Below are positions 1 through 6,464 of a stretch of 15,129 nt of DNA, piece by piece (the first letter of the stretch is position 1; each line of letters opens with the position of its first letter). The stretch spans positions 1 through 15,129 of the forward strand of contig JAJZRD010000073.1 in assembly GCA_021845945.1 (NCBI GenBank), in the 5' to 3' direction. This stretch comes from Chloroflexota bacterium (GTDB lineage Bacteria > Chloroflexota > UBA6077). The notes below the pieces were generated by a model. The model had not been told where the DNA came from and made no database searches. It saw only the letters and a list, made by a program, of their open reading frames with translations. The translations under genes and the position numbers were made by a program.

Positions 1-63
1 CCGGAGGATGCACTCCCGAGCATAGGGGTCGCCGATCCGCGACAGGTCAAGGTCTTCGAGCAC
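1..63 (-). CDS. Possible 5' end of a transposase-like gene, cut by left edge
   Basis: On the minus strand an open frame begins after an in-frame TAG (81-79) and runs off the left edge. The first plausible start is GTG at 63, giving 21 residues beginning VLEDLDLSRIGDPYARECIL. The wording resembles, from memory, the N-terminus of a transposase group that continues with a leucine-rich coiled coil, but only the first residues are present, so the match cannot be tested here. No Shine-Dalgarno site is visible before the GTG, and CTG at 69 is an alternative. It could equally be a degraded gene or chance. Confidence is low. Confidence 0.25.
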   Translation of the reverse strand, partial: MLEDLDLSRIGDPYARECILR

Positions 64-400
64 CGACAGGTACGCCGTCTATCTAGGGCCAGGGCCAGGA
101 TGTTCAGATCTGTCCACTGGCCCCCGTATGCAAGAACTCGGCCGGGGCCTGCCCTGAGTTATTGAGAAGTTACTCATGTTGAGAAGGAATACGAGGATCG
201 TTTCCTGGTGAGCGCCCTTCAGTGGAAGCGGCTTCACGGCTGAAGCCCGAGTCGCCCATCTCCGCCAGCGGGAGAACCCCGCGCCTTGCGAAAAGGGCAG
301 AGGGCAGTCTCTTTCGTTGGGGACAGGCTTCTCCCGCGGCGACCGCCGCGGGAGAAGTTGCGTACCTATGGTTCGGTGGGTGGCGCGGTTATTCCGACGG
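64..400. other. Gene-poor stretch with small repeats
   Basis: No convincing gene was seen here. Positions 155-176 form a weak inverted repeat (TGAGT/ACTCA arms), and the 8-mer TTGAGAAG occurs twice (162-169, 179-186). A 7-bp hairpin, GGCTTCA/TGAAGCC, lies at 230-247. If the left-edge frame is a transposase, the repeats at 155-186 could be the end of that insertion element, but no matching far end is in the window. The reading frames here have no start site or family resemblance. Confidence 0.4.
328..357 (-). terminator. Perfect 13-bp hairpin after the surface-protein gene
   Basis: Arms CTTCTCCCGCGGC (328-340) and GCCGCGGGAGAAG (345-357) pair perfectly around a 4-base loop. The hairpin lies 43 bases past the stop of the minus-strand surface-protein gene. 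It has no T-run on either side, so it may be a U-less terminator, an mRNA 3' stabiliser or a repeat-type palindrome. Confidence 0.5.
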
Positions 401-1414
401 TTACCGCGCCGAGCGTCTCAGTACCATCCCTCCACTCGAGGCCAGCAGGCCGGCCAGAACCAGCAGCAGCGCCACGTTCCCCTGGCCGTCGTCAGCCTCA
501 CCGGCGGAGGGCAGTGCCCTCACCCCGGCGACCTCCGGGGGAGGCGGGGGCGCGATTCCCAACACCTCCGGCGTCTCCGTGGGTGGCACCGGCGTCTCCG
601 TGGCTTGCGCTGCGGCCGGCACGGGCGTTTCCGTGGCCGGTGCCGCGGGTGGCGCCGGCGTTTGGGTCGGCGGGACCGCCGCAGCTACGCCCGCTACCTG
701 TGGGGTCTCGGTGGGGATCGGGGTGGCGCTAGCGGCCGGACCCCTTTCCGGGACTCCAGGTGGCGGTGAGGTCGGGGTTGCCGTCGGAGGCGTGCCGGCG
801 GCGGTAGGGGTCGGGGTGTTGGTGGCCTCGCCACCACCTCCGCCGCTAGTGGGGGTGGCCGTCGGCGATGCCGTCTCTGTGGGGGTCGACGTAGCGGTGG
901 GGGTCGCCGTGACCACCGTTCCGGTAGAGGTCGGCGTCGCCGTAGCCGTGCTGGTCGGGGTAGGCGTCACGGTTGGCGTACTGGTCGCAGTGCTCGTCGC
1001 CGTTGGGGTCGGAGTGTTGCCACAGGGACCGTGGGACAGGTTGAACTCACCGCTCCATCCACTGTAGATGGTGGTGGAGGCCGAGACGACCGTCGAGTCG
1101 AGATTGGCAGTCGTTACGTAGTGGGCCGTGCCTCCCGTCAGTTTCTTGCCGCTGAACAGCTTGACCGGGACGGTGGCCGTCTGCCCGTTGGCCCAGGTCA
1201 CGCTGATCGAGTCTGGCGCATGCGCCTCTGTGTCTATCTGAGTGATCACAAACTCCCACTCGCTGCTGCTGCATTCGTGGTCGGTGAGCGCCTTCGCGTA
1301 TATGGTTTGGCCGGTCAGCACTCCGGCGTAGCCGACATCGGTGGGAGCCAGCGCTATCAGGCATAGCGCCGCCGCACCCAGGACCAAGAGGCCTGCGTAG
1401 AAAGCATTCCTCAT
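401..1414 (-). CDS. Secreted Thr/Pro-stalk surface protein with LPSAG sorting-type tail
   Basis: A 337-residue protein with the layout of a wall- or membrane-anchored surface protein. Residues 1-30 are a signal peptide (hydrophobic core at about 7-23). Residues 31-132 form a small ectodomain with two cysteines (C48, C131) that could form a disulfide. Residues 134-300 are a stalk dominated by Thr, Pro, Ala and Ser with repeated TPT/TATST units. The tail has LPSAG at 301-305, an acidic spacer, a hydrophobic segment of about 20 residues and a final RRSAR, as in LPxTG-type sortase substrates (T replaced by A). The start is set by AAGGAGGA just before the ATG. The ectodomain matches no family I recognise, and no sortase gene is in the window. 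The stalk is likely glycosylated (inference). The GC-skewed repeats make long false frames on the other strand. Confidence 0.8.
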   Translation of the reverse strand: MRNAFYAGLLVLGAAALCLIALAPTDVGYAGVLTGQTIYAKALTDHECSSSEWEFVITQIDTEAHAPDSISVTWANGQTATVPVKLFSGKKLTGGTAHYVTTANLDSTVVSASTTIYSGWSGEFNLSHGPCGNTPTPTATSTATSTPTVTPTPTSTATATPTSTGTVVTATPTATSTPTETASPTATPTSGGGGGEATNTPTPTAAGTPPTATPTSPPPGVPERGPAASATPIPTETPQVAGVAAAVPPTQTPAPPAAPATETPVPAAAQATETPVPPTETPEVLGIAPPPPPEVAGVRALPSAGEADDGQGNVALLLVLAGLLASSGGMVLRRSAR

Positions 1415-1937
1415 GGGGAGTCCTCCTTATCTCCCTGGCTCTCGAGAAGCCGAAGAATCGAGCGTCTACGGGATCGTCTATGGGATATTGCACGCAGTTA
1501 AAGGTTAGCTGTGCGTAGAAGATGCAGTTTCCATGCCATCTTGTTGGCAGTTGCTGCGGGGTCAGCCGCCTGCTATCGGAAGCCGGGGTGAGAAGAGGTC
1601 CGGGGAAGGTGCAGGAATCACCGGGGACAGAGCCGCATTGTCATGCCGATACACAGCGCTGCACGGTTCCGAGTAGAATAGCTTCTGGCCCGGCCTGCCC
1701 CGGAAGAGCGTCTGACCGGAGGGTCCATGTCGCGGAGGGCTACGAGGATCGTCTCCTCGACCTTTTCCGCCGGCACCGCTGACCTACCCCCGGCCCGAAT
1801 CTGCCGGATTCGCCTCCATTGCAGGGCTGATTCCGGGAGCCATACAGCCAGGCGATATTCTCGGCACGCCATGTGCTACTTCTTCGCCCCAGGCGACGGA
1901 TCCGCCGTCCCTGTCCAGTTGGGAAAGGAGCAATCAC
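1415..1937. other. Long intergenic region between surface-protein gene and HU gene
   Basis: About 520 bases contain no supported gene. The region should hold the promoter of the minus-strand surface-protein gene and that of the plus-strand HU gene. A weak -35/-10 pair (TTGCAG at 1819, CATACA at 1841, 16-base spacer) is the best candidate seen for HU, but it is poor. A 6-bp hairpin (CGAGGA/TCCTCG) lies near 1743-1759. Overlapping frames on both strands are Arg/Ser-rich and look like noise. Confidence 0.4.
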
Positions 1938-2252
1938 ATGGCAGAGACCATCGGCAAGCAGGATCTGGTGTCCAAGGTCGCTCAGCATGCTGGTATTCCC
2001 AACAAGCAGGCTGAGAAGGTAGTCAACTCCTTCATCGACACCATCACCATGGAGATGGAGAAGGGCAACGAGGTGCGGCTGACCGGCTTCGGCACCTTCA
2101 AGGTTGTCCAGCGGGCCCCTCGCAAGGGGCGCCATCCCCGCACCGGCCAGGAGATGCAAATCCCCGGCAGCCGGCGCCCGACCTTCACTGCAGGCAGCAG
2201 GCTGGTCGAGGCCGCCCGCAAGGGCGCGGGCGAGATGAGAAGGGCTGCCTAG
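1938..2252 (+). CDS. hup: HU-family DNA-binding protein
   Basis: A 104-residue histone-like protein that bends and compacts DNA as a dimer. The N-terminal helices (residues 1-45, with KQDLVSKVA and a KVVNSFIDTI segment) are followed by the HU signature: RLTGFGTFKV, then the DNA-binding arm RAPRKGRHPRTGQEMQIPGS, then the closing strand and helix. The family is normally about 90 residues; here a short basic tail (ARKGAGEMRRAA) is added. GGAAAGGAG precedes the ATG at good spacing. The gene stands alone, with a strong stem-loop after it. HU and IHF subunits are hard to tell apart, but arm and length fit HU. Confidence 0.95.
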   Translation: MAETIGKQDLVSKVAQHAGIPNKQAEKVVNSFIDTITMEMEKGNEVRLTGFGTFKVVQRAPRKGRHPRTGQEMQIPGSRRPTFTAGSRLVEAARKGAGEMRRAA

Positions 2253-2278
2253 CCCTCTCGGTAGATCTCCTTCGCTCG

Positions 2279-2318
2279 GGACCTGGTAGAGACGCTACCG
2301 GGCGCCTCTACCAGGTCC
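2279..2318 (+). terminator. 13-bp stem-loop between HU and cyclase genes
   Basis: Arms GGACCTGGTAGAG (2279-2291) and CTCTACCAGGTCC (2306-2318) pair perfectly around a 14-base loop whose edges can pair further. The stem-loop lies 26 bases after the HU stop. There is no U-tract, so it is a likely but atypical terminator; an attenuator or 5' leader structure for the cyclase gene is an alternative. Confidence 0.6.
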
Positions 2319-2363
2319 GGGAAACCCCGCATCCCGTCTCTTCGCAATCCGGAGGAGGCGACC

Positions 2364-3020
2364 ATGGCGCGTCTGATCGACCTCAGCCATCCCATCCACA
2401 ACGGGATGCCTGCCTACCCGGGCTTCCCTGAGCCCCACATCGGCGCCCACCTGACCCACGAGGAGTCTAGGTCTCACTACCAGGGTCGGGCCGAGTTTTA
2501 CGTCAGCCGCTACGACATCGTGGGTAGCCTTGGCACCTACATGGACAGCCCCTTCCATCGTTACCCAGAGGGGATCGACCTCTCGCAGATCCCGCTGGAG
2601 AAGGTTGCCGACCTGCCGGGGGTGGTGGTGGACGCCCGGCGGTCGCCGCGGCGGGCCCTGGGGCCGGAGCTGCTGGAGGGGCTGCGGGTGCGAGGAAAGG
2701 CCGTCCTCTTCCGCACCGACTGGTCGGAGCGGTGGGGTACCCCTGCCTACTGGGAGCCGGCCCCCTACCTCTCCGCGGAGTTGTGCCGTACCCTGGTCGC
2801 GCGGGGCGCTATCCTGGCTGGTGTTGACTTCTGGAACGTGGACGACACGGCGGACCCCTCCCGCCCGGCCCACTCGACCCTGCTGGCCGGCGGCGTCCTG
2901 ATCGTGGAGAACCTGGCCAACCTGGCGGCGCTGCCCCTGGGCGGCTTCCGGCTGCACGCTGCCCCCCTGGCCATTCGGGGCGGGGCGGCCGTCCCCCTAA
3001 GGGTCTACGCCGTGGCGTGA
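2364..3020 (+). CDS. Cyclase-family (kynurenine formamidase-like) metal-dependent hydrolase
   Basis: A 218-residue member of the cyclase/KynB superfamily, metal-dependent hydrolases of amide or ester bonds. The fold markers are clear: DLSHPIHNGMPAYPG at 6-20, GTYMDSPFHRYPEG at 57-70, a central LFRTDW strand (115-120), GVDFWNVDD (153-161) and HSTLLAGGVLIVENLANL (170-187). In KynB the metal motif is HxGTHxDxPxH. Here the first two histidines are Ser55 and Tyr59, while Asp61 and His65 remain, so metal binding must differ or be weaker. The substrate cannot be named; kynurenine pathway genes are absent nearby. GGAGGAGG precedes the ATG. The gene is monocistronic, with the MerR operator region after it. 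Confidence 0.85.
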   Translation: MARLIDLSHPIHNGMPAYPGFPEPHIGAHLTHEESRSHYQGRAEFYVSRYDIVGSLGTYMDSPFHRYPEGIDLSQIPLEKVADLPGVVVDARRSPRRALGPELLEGLRVRGKAVLFRTDWSERWGTPAYWEPAPYLSAELCRTLVARGAILAGVDFWNVDDTADPSRPAHSTLLAGGVLIVENLANLAALPLGGFRLHAAPLAIRGGAAVPLRVYAVA

Positions 3021-3110
3021 AATATCGATCGGGTGTGAACTACAAAGTACCAAATGATGAGAGATTATGACTTCGTGGTCGAAAGGGATTCAACTCCCTC
3101 CGGGCATCTA

Positions 3111-3139
3111 ACGTTTACGTAAGCACTTGACGTGAACGT
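3111..3139 (+). promoter_or_regulatory. Two tandem MerR-type operator half-palindromes
   Basis: ACGTTTACGTAAG begins at 3111 and ACGTGAACGTAAG at 3130. Both are the pseudo-palindrome ACGT-NN-ACGT followed by AAG, exactly 19 bases apart. The second copy overlaps a -35-like TTGACG. Similar ACGT-NN-ACGT dyads are known from MerR-family (LiuR-type) sites, so these are likely sites for the regulator encoded 46 bases further on. Confidence 0.6.
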
Positions 3140-3155
3140 AAGAGTAAGCTACGCT
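3127..3155 (+). promoter_or_regulatory. Candidate promoter of the merR-ABC pair
   Basis: TTGACG (3127-3132) is a near-consensus -35. TACGCT (3150-3155) follows with a 17-base spacer and is a weak -10. The -35 lies inside the second operator copy, as expected for autoregulation. The -10 assignment is tentative. Confidence 0.4.
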
Positions 3156-3184
3156 CACCCTGCACTCTCGGCTGGAGGTGATCG

Positions 3185-3625
3185 ATGCCAGGCTTGTTTC
3201 AGATCGGCGACGTGGTGGAGCGCAGCGGGCTCACCCACAGGGCCCTTCACTACTACGAGGAGATCGGGCTGCTGGTCCCCAGCGTCAAGCTGGACGGGGG
3301 GATGCGGCTGTACACCGAGGAGGATCTGCGGCGGATCGATCGCATCCTGGAGCTGCGGGAGCTGCTGGGCCTCTCCCTCAAGGAGATCAAGGGGATGCTG
3401 GAGGCCGAGGAATCTCGGGCCTCGTTGCTGCTGGCGGCGCAAAGGGAGTCTACCGCCGAGAACCGCCGGGCCGACCTGGAGAAGGCTCTAGCCATCGCTC
3501 AGGAGCAGGTCGGTCAGGTGCGGGCCCGTCTGGAGCAGATGCATATCCTGGAGGGCCGCCTGGCCGAAGAGGTGCGAAGCCTGCGCGAAGCGCTGGAGTC
3601 ATCCCCTATGCGTAACGGGAAGTGA
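3185..3625 (+). CDS. MerR-family transcriptional regulator
   Basis: A 146-residue regulator. Residues 4-26 form the MerR helix-turn-helix (FQIGDVVERSGLTHRALHYY), followed by the wing (EEIGLLVPS through MRLYTEEDLRRI), the second helical pair around LRELLGLSLKEIKGML, and a long coiled-coil dimerisation helix (about 85-140). There is no C-terminal cysteine cluster or large effector domain, so it is not a mercury or zinc sensor and may respond to a small lipophilic compound exported by its partner (inference). GGAGGTGATC just before the ATG is an unusually complete Shine-Dalgarno site. The next gene, an ABC ATPase, begins 3 bases after the stop, so they are surely co-transcribed. Tandem ACGT-dyads upstream are the likely binding sites. 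Confidence 0.93.
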   Translation: MPGLFQIGDVVERSGLTHRALHYYEEIGLLVPSVKLDGGMRLYTEEDLRRIDRILELRELLGLSLKEIKGMLEAEESRASLLLAAQRESTAENRRADLEKALAIAQEQVGQVRARLEQMHILEGRLAEEVRSLREALESSPMRNGK

Positions 3626-3628
3626 AAC

Positions 3629-4570
3629 ATGGCGATGCTGCCTGACCCGAAATCTCCGGAGGAGCCGGTCATCCAGGTCGAGGGGCTGAGGAAGAGCTTC
3701 GGGGAGATCACCGCTGTCGACGGGGTCTCCTTCGCGGTTCAGCCCGGGGAGATCTTCGGCTTCCTGGGTCCCAACGGGGCCGGCAAGACCACAACCATCA
3801 AGATGTTGTGTACCCTCTTGAAGCCCAGTGCCGGACAGGCCCTCATCGATGGCCACGATGTGGTCGCCGAGGCGGCCGCGGTGCGGGCCGACATCGGGAT
3901 CGTCTTTCAGGATAACACCTTGGACGAGTACCTCACTGCAGAGCAGAACCTCCGCTACCACGCCATGATCTACCACGTCCCCCGCAGCCAGCGGGCGGAG
4001 CGGATTCGGATGATGCTGGAGTTGGTGGATCTGGCCGACCGTCGCGCCGACGTGGTGCGCACCTTCTCGGGGGGCATGAAGCGGCGGCTGGAGATCGCCA
4101 GGTCTCTGCTCCACCTGCCCCGGGTGCTCTTCCTGGACGAGCCGACCGTCGGGCTGGACCCTCAGACCCGCCACTACGTCTGGGAGTACCTGAGGGAGGT
4201 GCGCCGGCAGCAGCACATCACCATCTTTCTGACCACCCACTACATGGACGAGGCGGAGAACGCCGACCGCATCGCCATCATCGACTACGGCCGCATCATT
4301 GCCCTGGATACCCCGGCCGCCCTTAAGCGGATGGTGGGCGGCGACGTGGTTACCCTCTCTACCGCCGACGACGAGCGGGCCCGCCAGGAGATCTCGACCC
4401 GTCTGGGGGTTGAGCAGATCTTCCAGCACGACGGCCACCTCACCTTCGAGGTGGAGAACGGGGAATCCTTATCGCCCTCTGGCTGCTGGAGCGGGAGGGG
4501 TGAACCCGGTCTTGGCCCTCACTCCAGGCGGGCATCGTCGAAAACCGGCTCTCCGGATAGATACCGCTGA
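3629..4570 (+). CDS. DrrA-type ABC exporter ATPase with aberrant C-terminus
   Basis: A 313-residue ATPase of the DrrA/CcmA-like group that powers ABC-2 exporters of drugs or lipids. Walker A GPNGAGKTT is at 47-55, signature FSGGM at 146-150, Walker B VLFLDEP at 166-172 and the switch His at 204. The match to the family is good to about residue 279 (HLTFEVENGES). The expected ending with a PSLEDVFLALTG-like motif is missing; instead there is a low-quality tail rich in Ser, Gly and Arg that overlaps the convergent gene by 52 bases. In the neighbouring frame the same DNA reads ILIALWLLEREG and stops at 4501-4503, which looks like the end of another protein. A deletion or frameshift near 4470 is therefore likely. 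No permease follows, so the exporter may be non-functional. Confidence 0.85.
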   Translation: MAMLPDPKSPEEPVIQVEGLRKSFGEITAVDGVSFAVQPGEIFGFLGPNGAGKTTTIKMLCTLLKPSAGQALIDGHDVVAEAAAVRADIGIVFQDNTLDEYLTAEQNLRYHAMIYHVPRSQRAERIRMMLELVDLADRRADVVRTFSGGMKRRLEIARSLLHLPRVLFLDEPTVGLDPQTRHYVWEYLREVRRQQHITIFLTTHYMDEAENADRIAIIDYGRIIALDTPAALKRMVGGDVVTLSTADDERARQEISTRLGVEQIFQHDGHLTFEVENGESLSPSGCWSGRGEPGLGPHSRRASSKTGSPDRYR

Positions 4571-5349
4571 GCGATCCTCGGATCGGCCAGGGCGATGGCC
4601 AGGGCGCTGTTCAGCGCCAGCAGGGAGCCGTCCAGCCCCAGCTCCTTCAGACCGGCCCTCAGGCCAAGCCACACCTCCTGGGTCGGCTGGTACCTCACCT
4701 CCTCCATCTCCAGGTACTTCTTCGTGCGGTGCACCAGGAGGTCGAGGCACGCCTGAAGGCTGGGAGAGCAGGCCCAGCGGCAAACCAGAGGACGGTTCTG
4801 GTAGGCCGAGCAGCCGCCGTCTCGCAGGAGGGCGCAGGGCATCCGGGCGTCCAGCCTTTCCCCTCGGTTCATTTGCTGAAGCCGTTGGCCCTGATTCTCC
4901 GCCCTATCGGTCAGAGCGGACAGTTCGCCCTGCGGTAGCTGGGCTCTCAACCCTTCTGCCAGGTAGATGGCTTCCGGCGCCACCACTCCCACGGTCGCCC
5001 AGCAGCAGTGGTAGCAGCCTCTCTTGCAGGCGAGAGGCAGAACGGGGGGACTGATCCTCAGGGCGCCATCGCCGTAGCGCCCGGCTCGGTCTCCTGCATC
5101 CCGCATCAAGTGCGGGATAGATCCCGACCCCGAAGCAGCTCTTAGAATCTCGATCGTCGCCTCCTTCTGGCTCCTGCGTGCCTCCGCTAGCAGGGCCAGA
5201 TAGGGATCATCCAGCTTCTCTCCTGTCAGAAGCGCCATGCTGCCGCCCTCTGCCGGTAACAGGCTATCCATTGATCCAAATGACTGTACCTGAACCCTTT
5301 CATCCAGTAGAATGAGGTAGACCCGGGGGCAAAGACGACCCCGATCCAT
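4519..5349 (-). CDS. YkgJ-family cysteine-cluster protein
   Basis: A 276-residue protein of the YkgJ (CxxCxxCC) family, thought to bind zinc or an iron-sulfur cluster; the biological role is not settled. Cysteines cluster as C108, C112, C115, C116 (ACKRGCYHCC) and again as C172, C180, C190, C194, C201 (MPCALLRDGGC, then NRPLVCRWAC), the usual two-part layout. The start at 5349 is chosen for its GAGGAG 5 bases upstream; an alternative ATG at 5238 has a weaker GAGGG site and would remove 37 unremarkable residues. There is no signal peptide or convincing membrane segment. It is divergent from the aminopeptidase gene (83 bases between starts) and converges on the broken ABC ATPase gene. Confidence 0.85.
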   Translation of the reverse strand: MDRGRLCPRVYLILLDERVQVQSFGSMDSLLPAEGGSMALLTGEKLDDPYLALLAEARRSQKEATIEILRAASGSGSIPHLMRDAGDRAGRYGDGALRISPPVLPLACKRGCYHCCWATVGVVAPEAIYLAEGLRAQLPQGELSALTDRAENQGQRLQQMNRGERLDARMPCALLRDGGCSAYQNRPLVCRWACSPSLQACLDLLVHRTKKYLEMEEVRYQPTQEVWLGLRAGLKELGLDGSLLALNSALAIALADPRIAQRYLSGEPVFDDARLE

Positions 5350-5394
5350 CCCTTCTCCTCACCCCGGTCGTTTCCCCGGTGTCCTAATTCTACC

Positions 5395-5411
5395 GGACGT
5401 CATCCGTCCGC
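5395..5411. repeat. Small hairpin in the divergent promoter region
   Basis: CGGACG (from 5395) and CGTCCG pair around TCATC, between the divergent starts of the YkgJ-family and aminopeptidase genes. It may be a regulator site or chance; no clear -35/-10 pair was found on either strand. Confidence 0.3.
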
Positions 5412-5432
5412 GCATCGAAGGAGTAATAGACG

Positions 5433-6407
5433 ATGCTAGACCAGGCGCGATTGACCCAGGTGGCCGAGAAGTTGGTGGGCCAGGTGCTGGGGGTCAAACC
5501 CGGCGAGAGCGTTTCCATCATCCGGGATTCGGAATCCGACTCGGCCCCTGTGGCTGAGGCGGTGGTCCAGGCCTGTGTGAAGGCGGGGACGGATCCCGTA
5601 TGTCTGATTATGCTGCCCCGCGCCATCAACGGCGCAGAGCTGCCCGAGCCGATGTCGGGGGCCTTCGTCGGCTCCAAGGTGCTCATCAACCTGAGTCGAA
5701 CCAGCATAGCCCACGTTCGCGCAGGTACCGCTGCTCTCCAGGCCGGCGCGCGGATGGGCAGCCTCCGCAACTGGGAGGAGGGGATCCTGGAGAGCCCCGG
5801 GGTACTCGCCGACTACGAGATGATAAAGCGCAACGCCCTGGCCGTGGATGCCCTGCTGGAGAAGGGACGGGAGGTGCACATCACCACCGCCGAGGGGACC
5901 GATCTGACCCTGCAGCTGTGTGGCCGGAAGGGCAAGGCCCAGACCGGGTTCGCCCGCGAGCCCGGACTCTTCACGGCGATCCCGGACGGGGAGTCCACGG
6001 TGGCGCCCCTGGAGGGGACCACCAACGGCCGGTTGGTGAACCCCTACACCATGGAGAAGATCGGCCTGATCGACGAGCCCTTCGAGATGGAGGTTCGGGA
6101 CGGCATGATCGTGGGGATGAAGGGGGGCAAGCAGGCGAGGGCCCTGGAGGCGCTGCTGGAGGATAAGGATCCCAACGCCCGCCGCTTTGCCTCTCAGCTC
6201 GCCTTCGGGATAAACCCGGACTGCCGAATCGTCCCCAACACCTTGGAGGTGTCGAAGAGGCTGGGCACCATCCACCTGGCCATCGGGGACAACTTCACCC
6301 TGGGCGGCACGGTCAAGGCCGGACACCACATGGATATCGTGGTGCTGAACCCGACAGTCACCCTGGACGGCAAGCTGCTGCTGGAGAACGGGAAGCTGTA
6401 CCTGTAG
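5433..6407 (+). CDS. M29-like aminopeptidase (aminopeptidase T/NicX superfamily)
   Basis: A 324-residue protein of the thermophilic (M29) aminopeptidase superfamily, cytosolic metalloenzymes that remove N-terminal residues; the related NicX is a dioxygenase with one iron. Recognisable blocks are GVKPGESVSII (20-30), the Asn/Arg-rich middle, DGESTVAPLEG (185-195, metal-ligand-type E187), QLAFGINP (255-262), HLAIGD (281-286) and GHHMDIVVLNP (298-308), the usual C-terminal HxD ligands. In M29 enzymes the QLAFGINP block usually begins with a ligand Glu; here it is Gln255, so a two-metal peptidase site is uncertain. The length is shorter than AmpS/AmpT (about 400), matching the short group seen in many Chloroflexota. 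AGGAG lies 9 bases before the ATG. The gene appears monocistronic. Confidence 0.8.
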   Translation: MLDQARLTQVAEKLVGQVLGVKPGESVSIIRDSESDSAPVAEAVVQACVKAGTDPVCLIMLPRAINGAELPEPMSGAFVGSKVLINLSRTSIAHVRAGTAALQAGARMGSLRNWEEGILESPGVLADYEMIKRNALAVDALLEKGREVHITTAEGTDLTLQLCGRKGKAQTGFAREPGLFTAIPDGESTVAPLEGTTNGRLVNPYTMEKIGLIDEPFEMEVRDGMIVGMKGGKQARALEALLEDKDPNARRFASQLAFGINPDCRIVPNTLEVSKRLGTIHLAIGDNFTLGGTVKAGHHMDIVVLNPTVTLDGKLLLENGKLYL

Positions 6408-6420
6408 CCGCACCCTTGGT

Positions 6421-6460
6421 AATTTGCGGATCGAAAGTGGTGGCAAGCCACCGCTCCAAG
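6421..6460. repeat. Palindromic intergenic repeat, copy 1
   Basis: GGTGGC-AA-GCCACC (6439-6452) forms a tight hairpin, preceded by AATTT and followed by GCTCCAA. The block recurs in altered form at 14791-14825 (AATTT, GGTGGCAAGCC, CTCCAA in the same order). It lies between convergent genes and could also help terminate them. Confidence 0.55.
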
Positions 6461-6464
6461 TCGG

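Noticed and set aside
222..1067. Long plus-strand frame rich in Val-Gly-Val repeats
   Set aside because: It is the mirror of the Thr/Pro stalk of the minus-strand surface protein; it has no ribosome site or domain, while the minus frame has a signal peptide, sorting tail and strong Shine-Dalgarno.
190..1757. Near-identical 17-mer TACGAGGATCGT(T/C)TCCT at about 190 and about 1741
   Set aside because: Flanks do not match, both are isolated, and no function suggests itself; most likely chance or a very old remnant.
1727..2159. Frames on both strands overlapping the HU gene upstream region
   Set aside because: Arg/Ser- and Gly-rich composition, no ribosome sites, and they run through the HU gene in wrong frames.
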